This document shows, piece after piece, positions 39,341 to 48,146 of a stretch of DNA of 64,000 nt. Source of the stretch: SIG565 sp045651765. GTDB lineage: Bacteria > Bacillota > Clostridia > Oscillospirales > Acutalibacteraceae. Position numbers and translations under genes: made by a program. The first letter of the stretch is position 1. Each line of letters begins with the position of its first letter. The notes under the pieces are model-generated. The model was given only the letters and a program-made list of their open reading frames with translations. It ran no database searches and was not told where the DNA came from. The stretch covers positions 1 through 64,000 of the forward strand of contig JAZRSY010000008.1 of the NCBI GenBank assembly GCA_045651765.1. The letters run 5' to 3'.

Positions 39341-41170
39341 ATGGGAAAAATTATAGGTATTGATTTAGGTACAACTAACTCTTGCGTTGCCGTTATGGAA
39401 GGCGGCGAAGCCGTTGTTATTGCTAATGCCGAGGGCGGCAGAACCACCCCCAGCGTTGTGGCTTTTTCAAAAACAGGCGAACGTATGGTAGGTCAGGTTG
39501 CAAAACGCCAGGCCATCACCAACCCCGACAGAACCATTAGTTCTATCAAGCGCGAAATGGGTACAAACCACACCGTAGCAATCGACGACAAAAAGTATAC
39601 CCCACAAGAAATTTCGGCCATTATTTTGCAAAAATTAAAGGCCGATGCCGAAGCATATTTGGGCACCACCGTGTCAGAGGCTGTTATTACAGTTCCTGCC
39701 TATTTCACCGACGCACAGCGCCAAGCCACTAAAGATGCCGGCAAGATTGCAGGCTTAGAGGTTAAAAGAATTATTAACGAACCCACTGCCGCTGCTTTAG
39801 CCTACGGTATAGACAAAGATTCCGACCAAAAGGTTATGGTTTATGACCTTGGCGGCGGTACATTCGATGTTTCGATTATCGAAATGGGCGATGGCGTTCA
39901 AGAAGTTTTAGCCACTGCAGGTAACAACCGCTTGGGCGGCGACGACTTTGACAAACGCGTTATGGACTATATTGTTGCCGGTTTTAAGGCCGAAAGCGGC
40001 ATAGACTTATCGGGTGATAAAATGGCAATGCAACGTGTTAAAGAGGCTGCCGAAAAGGCTAAAATCGACCTTTCGGGTATGACCCAAGCCGACATTAATT
40101 TACCATTTATTACAGCCGATGCCAATGGTCCAAAACACTTTGAAACCACCATTACCCGCGCTAAATTTAACGAACTTACTGCCGATTTGGTTGAGGCCAC
40201 AATGGCGCCTGTTCGCCAAGCCTTAGCCGATTCGGGCCTAAACAAAAACGAAATTAACAAGGTGCTTATGGTTGGCGGTTCTTCCAGAATCCCTGCCGTG
40301 CAAGAGGCCGTTAAAAACTTTATTGGAGCCGAGCCTTTCAAGGGAATTAACCCCGACGAATGTGTTGCCGTTGGTGCAGCACTTCAAGGCGGTGTTTTAG
40401 GCGGCGATGTTAAAGGCCTATTGTTGCTTGATGTTACACCGCTTTCTTTAGGTATCGAAACAATGGGCGGCGTTTCCACAAAGGTTATTGAAAGAAACAC
40501 CACCATTCCCGCTAAGAAAAGTCAAATCTTCTCAACCGCAGCCGACGGTCAAACATCGGTTGAGGTACACGTGCTTCAGGGTGAACGCGAATTTGCCAAA
40601 GACAACAAAACCCTTGGTGTGTTCCACCTGGACGGCATTGCCCCTGCTCCACGCGGAATCCCTCAAATTGAAGTTACTTTTGATATCGACGCTAACGGTA
40701 TTGTTCATGTTTCGGCTAAAGATTTAGGCACAGGTAAAGAAAACGACATTACCATCACCGCAAGCACAAATATGTCTAAAGACGATATCGACAAGGCCGT
40801 TAAAGAGGCCGAGCAATATGCCGCCGAAGATAAAAAACGCCGTGAAGATATTGATTTAAGAAACGGTGCCGATCAAATGATTTACCAGACCGAAAAAACC
40901 ATTACCGAACTTGGCGACAAAATTACCGAGGAAGAAAAATCTAAAATCGAATCGGCCAAAGAAGCCTTAAAAGAGGCATTAAAGGGCGACAATTCCGACG
41001 ATATTAAGGCTAAGCAAGAGGCTCTTCAAAAAGAAATTTTTGCCATAAGCGAAAAACTTTATAAAGCAAGTGCCGAGGCTCAAGCCGCTGCAGGCGGTGC
41101 CGAAAACGCTGCACCCGACAATAATGTTTACGATGCCGATTTTACCGACGTTGACGAAAACAATAAATAA
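39341..41170 (+). CDS. dnaK: Chaperone DnaK (Hsp70)
   Basis: 609 residues, normal length. The ATPase domain starts GKIIGIDLGTTNSCVAVMEG; other signatures are VYDLGGGTFDVSI and MVGGSSRIPAVQ. The substrate domain contains VLQGEREFAKDN, and the acidic tail ends in DADFTDVDENNK. AAAAGGAG ribosome site. It lacks the 24-residue insertion of Gram-negative DnaK, as expected for Firmicutes. A hairpin (41183-41204) separates it from dnaJ. Confidence 0.97.
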   Translation: MGKIIGIDLGTTNSCVAVMEGGEAVVIANAEGGRTTPSVVAFSKTGERMVGQVAKRQAITNPDRTISSIKREMGTNHTVAIDDKKYTPQEISAIILQKLKADAEAYLGTTVSEAVITVPAYFTDAQRQATKDAGKIAGLEVKRIINEPTAAALAYGIDKDSDQKVMVYDLGGGTFDVSIIEMGDGVQEVLATAGNNRLGGDDFDKRVMDYIVAGFKAESGIDLSGDKMAMQRVKEAAEKAKIDLSGMTQADINLPFITADANGPKHFETTITRAKFNELTADLVEATMAPVRQALADSGLNKNEINKVLMVGGSSRIPAVQEAVKNFIGAEPFKGINPDECVAVGAALQGGVLGGDVKGLLLLDVTPLSLGIETMGGVSTKVIERNTTIPAKKSQIFSTAADGQTSVEVHVLQGEREFAKDNKTLGVFHLDGIAPAPRGIPQIEVTFDIDANGIVHVSAKDLGTGKENDITITASTNMSKDDIDKAVKEAEQYAAEDKKRREDIDLRNGADQMIYQTEKTITELGDKITEEEKSKIESAKEALKEALKGDNSDDIKAKQEALQKEIFAISEKLYKASAEAQAAAGGAENAAPDNNVYDADFTDVDENNK

Positions 41171-41182
41171 TAACCAAATTAA

Positions 41183-41204
41183 TAGGGCGGGTTAAACCGC
41201 CCTA
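41183..41204 (+). terminator. Weak hairpin between dnaK and dnaJ
   Basis: TAGGGCGG/CCGCCCTA with a 6-nt loop and no T-run; probably trims or attenuates dnaJ expression rather than ending the transcript. Confidence 0.45.
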
Positions 41205-41230
41205 TACCCTATTACATAGGAGAGTTTTTT

Positions 41231-42397
41231 GTGGCAGATAAAAGAGATTTTTACGAAGTGCTGGGCGTAGATAAATCGGCCAGTGATGATGAACTTAAAA
41301 AAGCATATCGAAAAGCCGCCAAAAAATACCACCCCGATTTAAACCCCGGCAACACCGAGGCCGAAAAGAGTTTTAAAGAGGTTAACGAAGCATACGAGGT
41401 GCTGTCCGACAAGGAAAAACGCGCCCGTTACGACCAATTTGGCCACGCCGGCGTAGACCCTAACTTTGGTGCCGGCGGCGGTAACCCATACGGCAGCGGT
41501 TTTGGTGGATTCGGCGGATTCGAAGGCTTCGATGGTTTTGGCGATTTAGGCGATATTTTCGGCAGTATATTTGGTGGCGGTAACAATGCACGCCGTAATC
41601 CAAATGCACCTCGCCGTGGCGCCGACACAGCCGCTAATGTTATACTATCGTTTGAAGAAGCCGCCAAGGGTTGCACAAAAAGTGTTAAGGTTACACGCAT
41701 AGAAACCTGCGACGAATGTTCGGGCAGCGGCGCTAAAAAAGGCTCCAGCCCAAAAACCTGTTCTGCCTGCCGTGGCAGCGGTTTTGTAACAACCATGCAA
41801 CGCACCCCCTTTGGCACTATTCAAAACAGGCAACCTTGTGAACACTGCCGTGGTACCGGCAAAATTATAGATGACCCATGCAACAAATGTAACGGCAAGG
41901 GCCGTGTTCGCACAACCCAAACACGCGAAGTTAATATTCCCGCCGGTATAGACGACAGTCAAATTATAAGTGTGCGTGGCGGTGGCGATGCCGGTGTTAA
42001 CGGCGGACCATCGGGCGACCTTAGAATTAATGTTACGGTGCGCCCCCACCCCATTTTTGAAAGGGACGGGTTCGATATTTATTGCGAGGTGCCAATAACC
42101 TTTACTCAGGCCGCTTTGGGTGCCGAAATTATTGTTCCCACCATTGACGGCAAGGTTAAATTTAACATTCACGAAGGCACCCAACCCGGCGAAGAATTTC
42201 GCCTAAAGGGCAAGGGCGTGCAAAGGCTTAATTACTCGGGCCGTGGCGACCAATTTGTTAAAATTACGGTCGAGGTTCCTAAGAATCTTACCAAAGAACA
42301 AAAAGAAAAATTGCAAGAGTTTGAAAAACTTTCGCAAGACAAAAACTATAAAAAACGCCGCACCTTTGCCGATAAATTAAAAGATATTTTCGATTAA
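41231..42397 (+). CDS. dnaJ: Co-chaperone DnaJ (Hsp40)
   Basis: 388 residues, starting at GTG with a TAGGAGAG ribosome site. The J domain holds the HPD loop (KKYHPDLNPG, about residue 33), followed by a Gly/Phe-rich linker (about 75-125), four CxxCxGxG zinc repeats (CDECSGSG, CSACRGSG, CEHCRGTG, CNKCNGKG) and the client-binding C-terminus. It hands unfolded clients to DnaK and stimulates its ATPase. Confidence 0.97.
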   Translation: MADKRDFYEVLGVDKSASDDELKKAYRKAAKKYHPDLNPGNTEAEKSFKEVNEAYEVLSDKEKRARYDQFGHAGVDPNFGAGGGNPYGSGFGGFGGFEGFDGFGDLGDIFGSIFGGGNNARRNPNAPRRGADTAANVILSFEEAAKGCTKSVKVTRIETCDECSGSGAKKGSSPKTCSACRGSGFVTTMQRTPFGTIQNRQPCEHCRGTGKIIDDPCNKCNGKGRVRTTQTREVNIPAGIDDSQIISVRGGGDAGVNGGPSGDLRINVTVRPHPIFERDGFDIYCEVPITFTQAALGAEIIVPTIDGKVKFNIHEGTQPGEEFRLKGKGVQRLNYSGRGDQFVKITVEVPKNLTKEQKEKLQEFEKLSQDKNYKKRRTFADKLKDIFD

Positions 42398-42398
42398 A

Positions 42399-42430
42399 AA
42401 AAGGCTTACATTGTAAAATGTAAGCCTTTT
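42399..42430. terminator. Bidirectional terminator after dnaJ and nrdG
   Basis: AAAAGGCTTACAT/ATGTAAGCCTTTT arms, loop TGTAAA, between convergent genes. Confidence 0.85.
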
Positions 42431-42433
42431 GTT

Positions 42434-42961
42434 TTATATAAGTTCTTCAACCAAAACAACCTTGTTTTGTTTAAGCGATTCTTTAACATTTATTATACGC
42501 TGGTTAGAAGAGCCCCTGAATTTTAACGAAATATCCTTTAATTCCTCCACAAACCTGCCATCTACTAAAATGTCTATTAATTCTAACAGTTCCAGCGTGT
42601 ATTGGCCGTTCGCACGGCTTTGGCCTAACAATTCGCTATCGAACAAAAAGCCGGTGTAACACCAAATATTTTTATTTGGGTAAACACTTTTAACCCGTTT
42701 TAAAAGGTTTATTAAAGCAGGTTGGTTTTCGGGCTCGAACGGCTCGCCGCCTAGTAACGAAAGGCCCGAAATATAGTCAGGTTCCATGGCCTTTATAATA
42801 TAATCCTCGGTTTCGGTTGTGAAGGGTGTGCCATAATTAAAACTCCAGGTTTGGCTGTTAAAGCAATTTTTACAACAGTGCCTGCAACCCGAAACAAAAA
42901 GCGAAACCCTAACACCCAAACCGTTGGCAATATCGTTCTTTTTAATTTCACCATAGTTCAT
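42434..42961 (-). CDS. nrdG: Anaerobic ribonucleotide reductase activating protein
   Basis: 175 residues, radical SAM. The cluster motif is SGCRHCCKNCFN (CxxxCxxC) near residue 30, with SLLGGEPFEPENQ in the SAM-binding loop. NrdG makes the glycyl radical on NrdD. It follows nrdD after 48 nt that contain a hairpin, so the activase is probably made at a lower level than the reductase. Confidence 0.93.
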   Translation of the reverse strand: MNYGEIKKNDIANGLGVRVSLFVSGCRHCCKNCFNSQTWSFNYGTPFTTETEDYIIKAMEPDYISGLSLLGGEPFEPENQPALINLLKRVKSVYPNKNIWCYTGFLFDSELLGQSRANGQYTLELLELIDILVDGRFVEELKDISLKFRGSSNQRIINVKESLKQNKVVLVEELI

Positions 42962-42978
42962 ATTTTCACCTTAAAGTA

Positions 42979-43006
42979 AAAATCCGAGCCTTGCGGCTCG
43001 GATTTA
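42979..43006 (-). terminator. Hairpin between nrdD and nrdG
   Basis: AAATCCGAGCC/GGCTCGGATTT with a 4-nt loop and T5 on the minus strand: a partial terminator in the operon. Confidence 0.7.
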
Positions 43007-43009
43007 ATT

Positions 43010-45187
43010 TTATAAATGAAGCACGCGTTCTTTAATTTCTTGTGTTCGACCTTGGTTCCAATATTGTGTGCCTATATAACCGCAGGTGCGCCTTGCAACA
43101 TTCATTTTTGCTTGGTCGGTATTGCCGCATTTTGGGCAACGCCAAATAAGCTTGCCGTGGTCATCTTTAATAACCTCAATTTCGCCATCGAATCCACATT
43201 CTTGGCAATAATCGCTCTTTGTGTTTAGTTCGGCATACATAATATTTTCGTAAATATACTGCATAACCGACAACACGGCATCCAGGTTGTCCTGCATATT
43301 GGGAACCTCTACATAAGATATAGCGCCACCCGGCGACAATGCCTGGAATTTAGACTCTAATGCAAGTTTGTCAAAAGCATCTATTGGCTCGGTAACATGC
43401 ACGTGGTAACTGTTGGTAATATAGTTTTTGTCGGTAACGCCCTCTACAACGCCAAACCTTGCCTGCAAGCATTTAGAGAATTTATATGTTGTGCTTTCAA
43501 GCGGGGTGCCGTAAAGTGAATAATCTATGTTTTCGGCAGCCTTCCATTTAGCAGTATATTCGTTAAGTTTTTTCATAATTTCGAGACCTAATTCTTCGCC
43601 TTCGGGCTCGGTTAATTTTTTGCCGTTAAGCGCATAAACACACTCCCACAAGCCTGCAAAGCCCAACGATATTGTTGAATAACCGCCGTGTAGCAGACCG
43701 TCAATAGTCTCGCCCTTTTTAAGCCTTGCCAAAGCGCCGTACTGCCAAAGAATTGGTGCGGCGTCGGACAATGTGCCGGTTAATCTTTCGTGGCGGCACT
43801 GTAATGCACGGTGGCATAATTCCATACGTTCGTCAAATATCTGCCAGAATTTGTCCATATCTTTATTAGCCGAAAGGCCAATATCAACAAGGTTAACGGT
43901 TACAACCCCTTGGTTAAAACGGCCGTAATATTTAGCGTTGCCGTTTTCATCAACATAAGGCGTTAAGAAGCTGCGGCAGCCCATGCAGGTGTAGCAGTTG
44001 CCGTTGCCGTTTTTATCAATTTTGTTTTTAAGCATAATTTTTTCCGAAATATAATCGGGCACCATTCTTTTAGCGGTACATTTTGCTGCTAATTTGGTTA
44101 AATACCAAAAACGAGTTCCCTCTTTAATGTTATCTTCCTCTAAAACATAAATAAGTTTTGGGAAGGCAGGGGTTATCCAAACGCCCTCTTCGTTTTTAAC
44201 ACCGCGGTAGCGTTGTTTAAGGGTCTCTTCAATAATTAAGGCTAAATCGGCCTTTTCTTGCTCGGATTTTGCTTCGTTTAAATACATAAACACAGTTACA
44301 AACGGGGCTTGACCGTTTGTTGTAAGCAATGTTACAACCTGGTATTGTATTGTTTGAACACCCTTGCTAACCTCTTCACGCAGGCGTTTTTCTACAATTT
44401 TATTAAGTTTTTCCTCGGAAATTTCTAAATCTACTGCGGCAAATTCTTCGGCAACCTGCTTTTGTAGTTTTTCACGGCTAATTTGCACAAATGGTGCCAA
44501 ATGTGTAAGGCTTATGCTTTGGCCGCCATATTGGTTAGAAGCAACCTGCGCAATAATTTGTGTGGCAATGTTGCAAGCGGTAGAAAAACTGTGTGGTTTT
44601 TCAATGAATGTGCCGCTAATAACGGTGCCGTTTTGCAACATATCTTCTAAATTAACCAAATCGCAGTTGTGCATATGTTGTGCAAAGTAGTCGGCATCGT
44701 GGAAGTGAATGAGACCTTGCTCGTGGGCTTCTACAATGTCGCTTGGCAATAATATACGCTTGGTAATATCTTTACTAACCTCGCCGGCCATATAATCGCG
44801 CTGAACGCTGTTAACGGTTGGGTTTTTGTTGGAGTTTTCTTGCTTTACCTCTTCATTGTTGCACTCAATAAGCGATAAAATTTGCTCATCGGTTGTGTTT
44901 GATTTACGAATTAATGCACGATTATAACGGTATTTAATATATTTTCTGGCAACCTTAAAGGCTTGCTTTTGCATAATGCCGTTTTCAACCAAGTCTTGAA
45001 TTTCTTCTACGCTCAGGGCTCTGTCCACTGCGCCGCAAGTGTTCTTCACGCTTTGGGCAATGTCGTTAATTTGGTCGGGCGTTAGCCTTTCGGCTTCATT
45101 AACGCTTTCATTAGCCTTGGTAATGGCCACAATTATTTTATTAATGTCAAAATTTTCTTCTGAGCCACTTCTTTTAATAATCTGCAT
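43010..45187 (-). CDS. nrdD: Anaerobic (class III) ribonucleoside-triphosphate reductase
   Basis: 725 residues from the ATG at 45185-45187 (GGGGGAAG ribosome site); an ATG five codons earlier is possible. The ATP-cone is at the N-terminus (KRSGSEENFDINKIIVAITK). The catalytic barrel and the C-terminal zinc site (CQECGFDGE, CPKCGNTDQ) lead to the glycyl radical motif RRTCGYIGTQYWNQGR. It makes dNTPs without oxygen, so the host is an anaerobe. Confidence 0.95.
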   Translation of the reverse strand: MQIIKRSGSEENFDINKIIVAITKANESVNEAERLTPDQINDIAQSVKNTCGAVDRALSVEEIQDLVENGIMQKQAFKVARKYIKYRYNRALIRKSNTTDEQILSLIECNNEEVKQENSNKNPTVNSVQRDYMAGEVSKDITKRILLPSDIVEAHEQGLIHFHDADYFAQHMHNCDLVNLEDMLQNGTVISGTFIEKPHSFSTACNIATQIIAQVASNQYGGQSISLTHLAPFVQISREKLQKQVAEEFAAVDLEISEEKLNKIVEKRLREEVSKGVQTIQYQVVTLLTTNGQAPFVTVFMYLNEAKSEQEKADLALIIEETLKQRYRGVKNEEGVWITPAFPKLIYVLEEDNIKEGTRFWYLTKLAAKCTAKRMVPDYISEKIMLKNKIDKNGNGNCYTCMGCRSFLTPYVDENGNAKYYGRFNQGVVTVNLVDIGLSANKDMDKFWQIFDERMELCHRALQCRHERLTGTLSDAAPILWQYGALARLKKGETIDGLLHGGYSTISLGFAGLWECVYALNGKKLTEPEGEELGLEIMKKLNEYTAKWKAAENIDYSLYGTPLESTTYKFSKCLQARFGVVEGVTDKNYITNSYHVHVTEPIDAFDKLALESKFQALSPGGAISYVEVPNMQDNLDAVLSVMQYIYENIMYAELNTKSDYCQECGFDGEIEVIKDDHGKLIWRCPKCGNTDQAKMNVARRTCGYIGTQYWNQGRTQEIKERVLHL

Positions 45188-45204
45188 TTTTTCTTCCCCC
45201 ATAA

Positions 45205-45356
45205 CTATATATTGTGTTTTACTATATTATCAAGCACAAATTATGCCATTTTTAAGCGAGCAAATATATTATATCACATTTTTTTTGAATTTCAAGGGGG
45301 TAAACCACAATATTTGCTATTTTTTTCGCAAAAATTGATTTTTGTACACAATATAT
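45205..45356 (-). promoter_or_regulatory. nrdD control region: promoter with possible NrdR boxes
   Basis: Minus strand promoter TTGAAA (45290-45295), 16 bp, TATAAT (45268-45273). ACACAATATAT words, close to the NrdR box, occur at 45346-45356 and (as CTATATATTGTGT on the plus strand) at 45205-45217 with an ACTATATTAT beside it at 45221-45230. The promoter is convincing, NrdR control is plausible but spacing between the two outer boxes is unusual. Confidence 0.5.
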
Positions 45357-45396
45357 ATTATTGAGTGCTAAAATTTGGTTATTTTTACAAAAATAA

Positions 45397-45424
45397 AAAA
45401 AGCAACCTAAAAAGGTTGCTTTTT
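45397..45424 (-). terminator. Terminator of the sortase operon
   Basis: AAAAAGCAACCT/AGGTTGCTTTTT with an AAAA loop, overlapping the sortase stop codon. Confidence 0.8.
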
Positions 45425-46154
45425 ACTCAACTTCGGCCGCCACAACTACATACCTTTCACTGTCGTCGTTGCCGTTAACGCAGGTGGAAAGGGTTAAAAT
45501 TTTTGCAGGATATTGTGGTGTAACCCCCGTTTCAAACAGGTCTTTGCTTTTTATATATTCTATTTGTTTTTGATATTCCTGCGAGGTTTCTAAGTTTGTG
45601 TTTAAATACCAAGGGTCATCGCCCTTTAAAGTAGCCACCGCAAAAACCGAATATCTTGTGGTTTTAGTTTTAGTGTGGAATTCAATAATTGGGTTATTCC
45701 TTAAATATTCAAGCGACCTATACCACCTTAACTGGTTAAACATGGTGCCGTTTTTCATATTATGTGCGTAAATTAATATATGGTTGGAATCTTGATTGCA
45801 CCTGTAATCCATAAACGGAGTGCCTGCACTGCTTTTTTGACCGCTAAAGCTAAGCCTTAAATATTTTTGCGGGTCGAGTGGGGTGTGCATAACGGGGTAA
45901 TCTATGATGGTATCTTTAATATAAATCCAACCAACTGTATCGGGGTTTTGGGCCAAAACGGCAGAAATATCGCGTTCGGGTCCGGTGCTTTCGGGCGTGG
46001 GTTCGGCAGGTTTTACAAGGGTTGAAATTTGTTCAAACTCGGCCTGTTCCTTTTTGCCCACAACAATTGTTTTTATTAACATAAAACCCGAAAACAAAAA
46101 CACAACAACAAAAAGTAATATTAAAATATTATATATGTTAAATTTTATTTTCAT
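45423..46154 (-). CDS. Class B sortase
   Basis: 243 residues: one N-terminal TM helix (ILILLFVVVFLFSGFMLI) and the catalytic barrel outside. The active-site triad is His in YAHNMKNGTMF, Cys in LTLSTCVNG and Arg in SERYVVVA; NPDTVGWIYIKDTIIDYPV is the class B opening. It would attach surface proteins to peptidoglycan or lipid II. No protein with a sortase signal is seen in this window, so its substrates are elsewhere. It lies 15 nt downstream of plsY. Confidence 0.9.
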   Translation of the reverse strand: MKIKFNIYNILILLFVVVFLFSGFMLIKTIVVGKKEQAEFEQISTLVKPAEPTPESTGPERDISAVLAQNPDTVGWIYIKDTIIDYPVMHTPLDPQKYLRLSFSGQKSSAGTPFMDYRCNQDSNHILIYAHNMKNGTMFNQLRWYRSLEYLRNNPIIEFHTKTKTTRYSVFAVATLKGDDPWYLNTNLETSQEYQKQIEYIKSKDLFETGVTPQYPAKILTLSTCVNGNDDSERYVVVAAEVE

Positions 46155-46169
46155 ATATAACCCTCGAAA

Positions 46170-46817
46170 CTATTTTTTAATTTTAAACTTCTTTTCGGTA
46201 CCGTTTAAAATTCTAATAATATTTTCATTGTGCCTGAAAAATACAATGCAAGCACAAGCCACCATTAACACACTTATTATATAAGGGTTGGTGCCCAACG
46301 GGAAATACCCTGTAAATGCACATATTATTGTAACTGTAGCCACCACAATTGTAGCTATTAGCGATGCCGCTGAAACCATTTTAACGGTTAGCAAACTAAG
46401 GCCGAAAAATATAAGCCCTATTATTATGGCAGGGTGGCAGCAAACTGCAAAAATGCCAACGCTTGTGGCCACTGCCTTGCCCCCTCGAAACTGAAAGAAC
46501 ACCGGAAAACAATGACCCAACATGCAAGCAAAAGCACAAAAGAACTTACCGTAGATAACATTAAATTCGGGCAAAAAATATTTAAATACAATTAGCCCCA
46601 AAAGGCAGGCCACGGCGCCCTTAATAATGTCGAAAGCAAAGGTTAACGCCCCTGCCTTAGCGCCAAAAACCCTTAGCACATTGGTGGTGCCCGCATTGCC
46701 ACTGCCAAAATCTCTAATATCTTTATTATTTAATTTTTGTGTAAATATAACCGCAAAACTTATACTTCCCAATAAATATGCGGCAACAACTGTAATAATA
46801 GCAATCAAATAATTCAT
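46170..46817 (-). CDS. plsY: Glycerol-3-phosphate acyltransferase PlsY
   Basis: 215 residues, five or more TM helices. Motifs: AYLLGSISFAVIF at the start, DFGSGNAGTTNVLRVFG (motif 1) and GHCFPVFFQFRGGKAVATS (motif 2). It transfers acyl from acyl-phosphate to glycerol-3-phosphate, the first step of phospholipid synthesis. Its ATG overlaps the der stop (TAATG), the conserved der-plsY order. Confidence 0.95.
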   Translation of the reverse strand: MNYLIAIITVVAAYLLGSISFAVIFTQKLNNKDIRDFGSGNAGTTNVLRVFGAKAGALTFAFDIIKGAVACLLGLIVFKYFLPEFNVIYGKFFCAFACMLGHCFPVFFQFRGGKAVATSVGIFAVCCHPAIIIGLIFFGLSLLTVKMVSAASLIATIVVATVTIICAFTGYFPLGTNPYIISVLMVACACIVFFRHNENIIRILNGTEKKFKIKK

Positions 46818-48139
46818 TATTTATCACCACGTTCTCTAATAACAAATCTAACCGGTGTGCCCTCTAACCCAAAGGTAGAGCGTATTTGGTTTTCTAAATA
46901 CCGTTGGTACGAAAAGTGAAAAAGCTCGGCCTTGTTGCAAAAGCACACAAATGTTGGTGGCTTGGTAGAAGCCTGTGTAATATAAAATATTTTAAGCCTT
47001 TTGCCTTTGTCAGACGGTGGTTGCACACGCGTGGTGGCATCGGCTAAAACATCGTTAAGCATACCCGTAGAAATACGCATTGTGTTTTGAGAGTGAACAT
47101 ATTTTATAAGTTCAAAAAGGCGTTCTATTCTTTGGCCCGTTTTGGCCGAAATAAAAATTATTGGCGCATAAGACATAAAGGAAAAATCTTTCATAAGATT
47201 TTTTCTGTAAATATCCATAGTAAAGCCGTCTTTTTCAACAATATCCCATTTGTTAACGGCTATAATACAGGCCTTGCCCTGCTCTAACGCCAAGCCCGCC
47301 ACTTTAGAATCCTGTTCGGTAAAACCATCTACACCATCTAACATAATAACGCAAACATCGCTGCGCTCTATTGCCATTTTGGCTCGCAAAACGCTGTATT
47401 TTTCAATAATATCTTCAACCTTGCTTTTGCGGCGCAGACCTGCGGTATCTATAAAATTAAATCTGCCGTGCTTGTTTTCAATAATGGTGTCAATGGCATC
47501 GCGGGTGGTGCCTGCAATGTCCGACACTATTGAGCGTTCTTCGCCTGCTAAATAGTTTACAAGTGAAGATTTTCCGGCATTTGGCTTGCCAATAACCGAA
47601 ACATTAATAATATCTTCATCTTCTTCTGTGTTGTCGGCAAAATTTATATGCTGAAACGCGGCATCTAAAAGGTCGCCTGTGCCGTGGCCGTGCACCGAAG
47701 AAACCGCAATAGGTTCGCCAATGCCCAAGTTATAAAATTCATAAAACTCAAGCGGAACTTTTCCAATGCCATCACATTTATTCACGCAAAGCACAATGGG
47801 TTTGCCGCTTTTTTGCAACATTGCAGCAACATCACTGTCGGCTGCTGTAACGCCCGATTTAATGTCGGTTACAAAAATTATAACATCGGCCATTTCTATG
47901 GCCAGTTGCGCCTGGTTGCGCATACTTTTCAATATAAAATCGTTGGTTTTTGGCTCAATACCGCCGGTATCTATAAGGGTGAATTTTTTGCCCAACCACT
48001 CGGCATCGCCATAAATTCTGTCTCGGGTAACACCGGGGGTGTCGTCGACAATAGAAACCCTGCTGCCAACAAGCCTGTTAAACAATGTGGATTTGCCCAC
48101 ATTTGGCCTGCCAACAACCGCTATAATAGGTTTAGCCAT
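46817..48139 (-). CDS. der: Ribosome-assembly GTPase Der (EngA)
   Basis: 440 residues, two tandem GTPase domains: GRPNVGKSTLFNRLVG with DTPGVTRD, then GKPNAGKSSLVNYLAG with DIAGTTRD and DTAGLRRKSK; a KH-like C-terminal domain ends the protein. Needed for 50S maturation. Between the DUF512 radical-SAM gene (8 nt upstream) and plsY. Confidence 0.97.
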   Translation of the reverse strand: MAKPIIAVVGRPNVGKSTLFNRLVGSRVSIVDDTPGVTRDRIYGDAEWLGKKFTLIDTGGIEPKTNDFILKSMRNQAQLAIEMADVIIFVTDIKSGVTAADSDVAAMLQKSGKPIVLCVNKCDGIGKVPLEFYEFYNLGIGEPIAVSSVHGHGTGDLLDAAFQHINFADNTEEDEDIINVSVIGKPNAGKSSLVNYLAGEERSIVSDIAGTTRDAIDTIIENKHGRFNFIDTAGLRRKSKVEDIIEKYSVLRAKMAIERSDVCVIMLDGVDGFTEQDSKVAGLALEQGKACIIAVNKWDIVEKDGFTMDIYRKNLMKDFSFMSYAPIIFISAKTGQRIERLFELIKYVHSQNTMRISTGMLNDVLADATTRVQPPSDKGKRLKIFYITQASTKPPTFVCFCNKAELFHFSYQRYLENQIRSTFGLEGTPVRFVIRERGDK

Positions 48140-48146
48140 ATTTCAC

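Noticed and set aside
41645..42184. 179-codon frame antisense to dnaJ
   Set aside because: Shadow of the conserved zinc-finger and C-terminal region of dnaJ.
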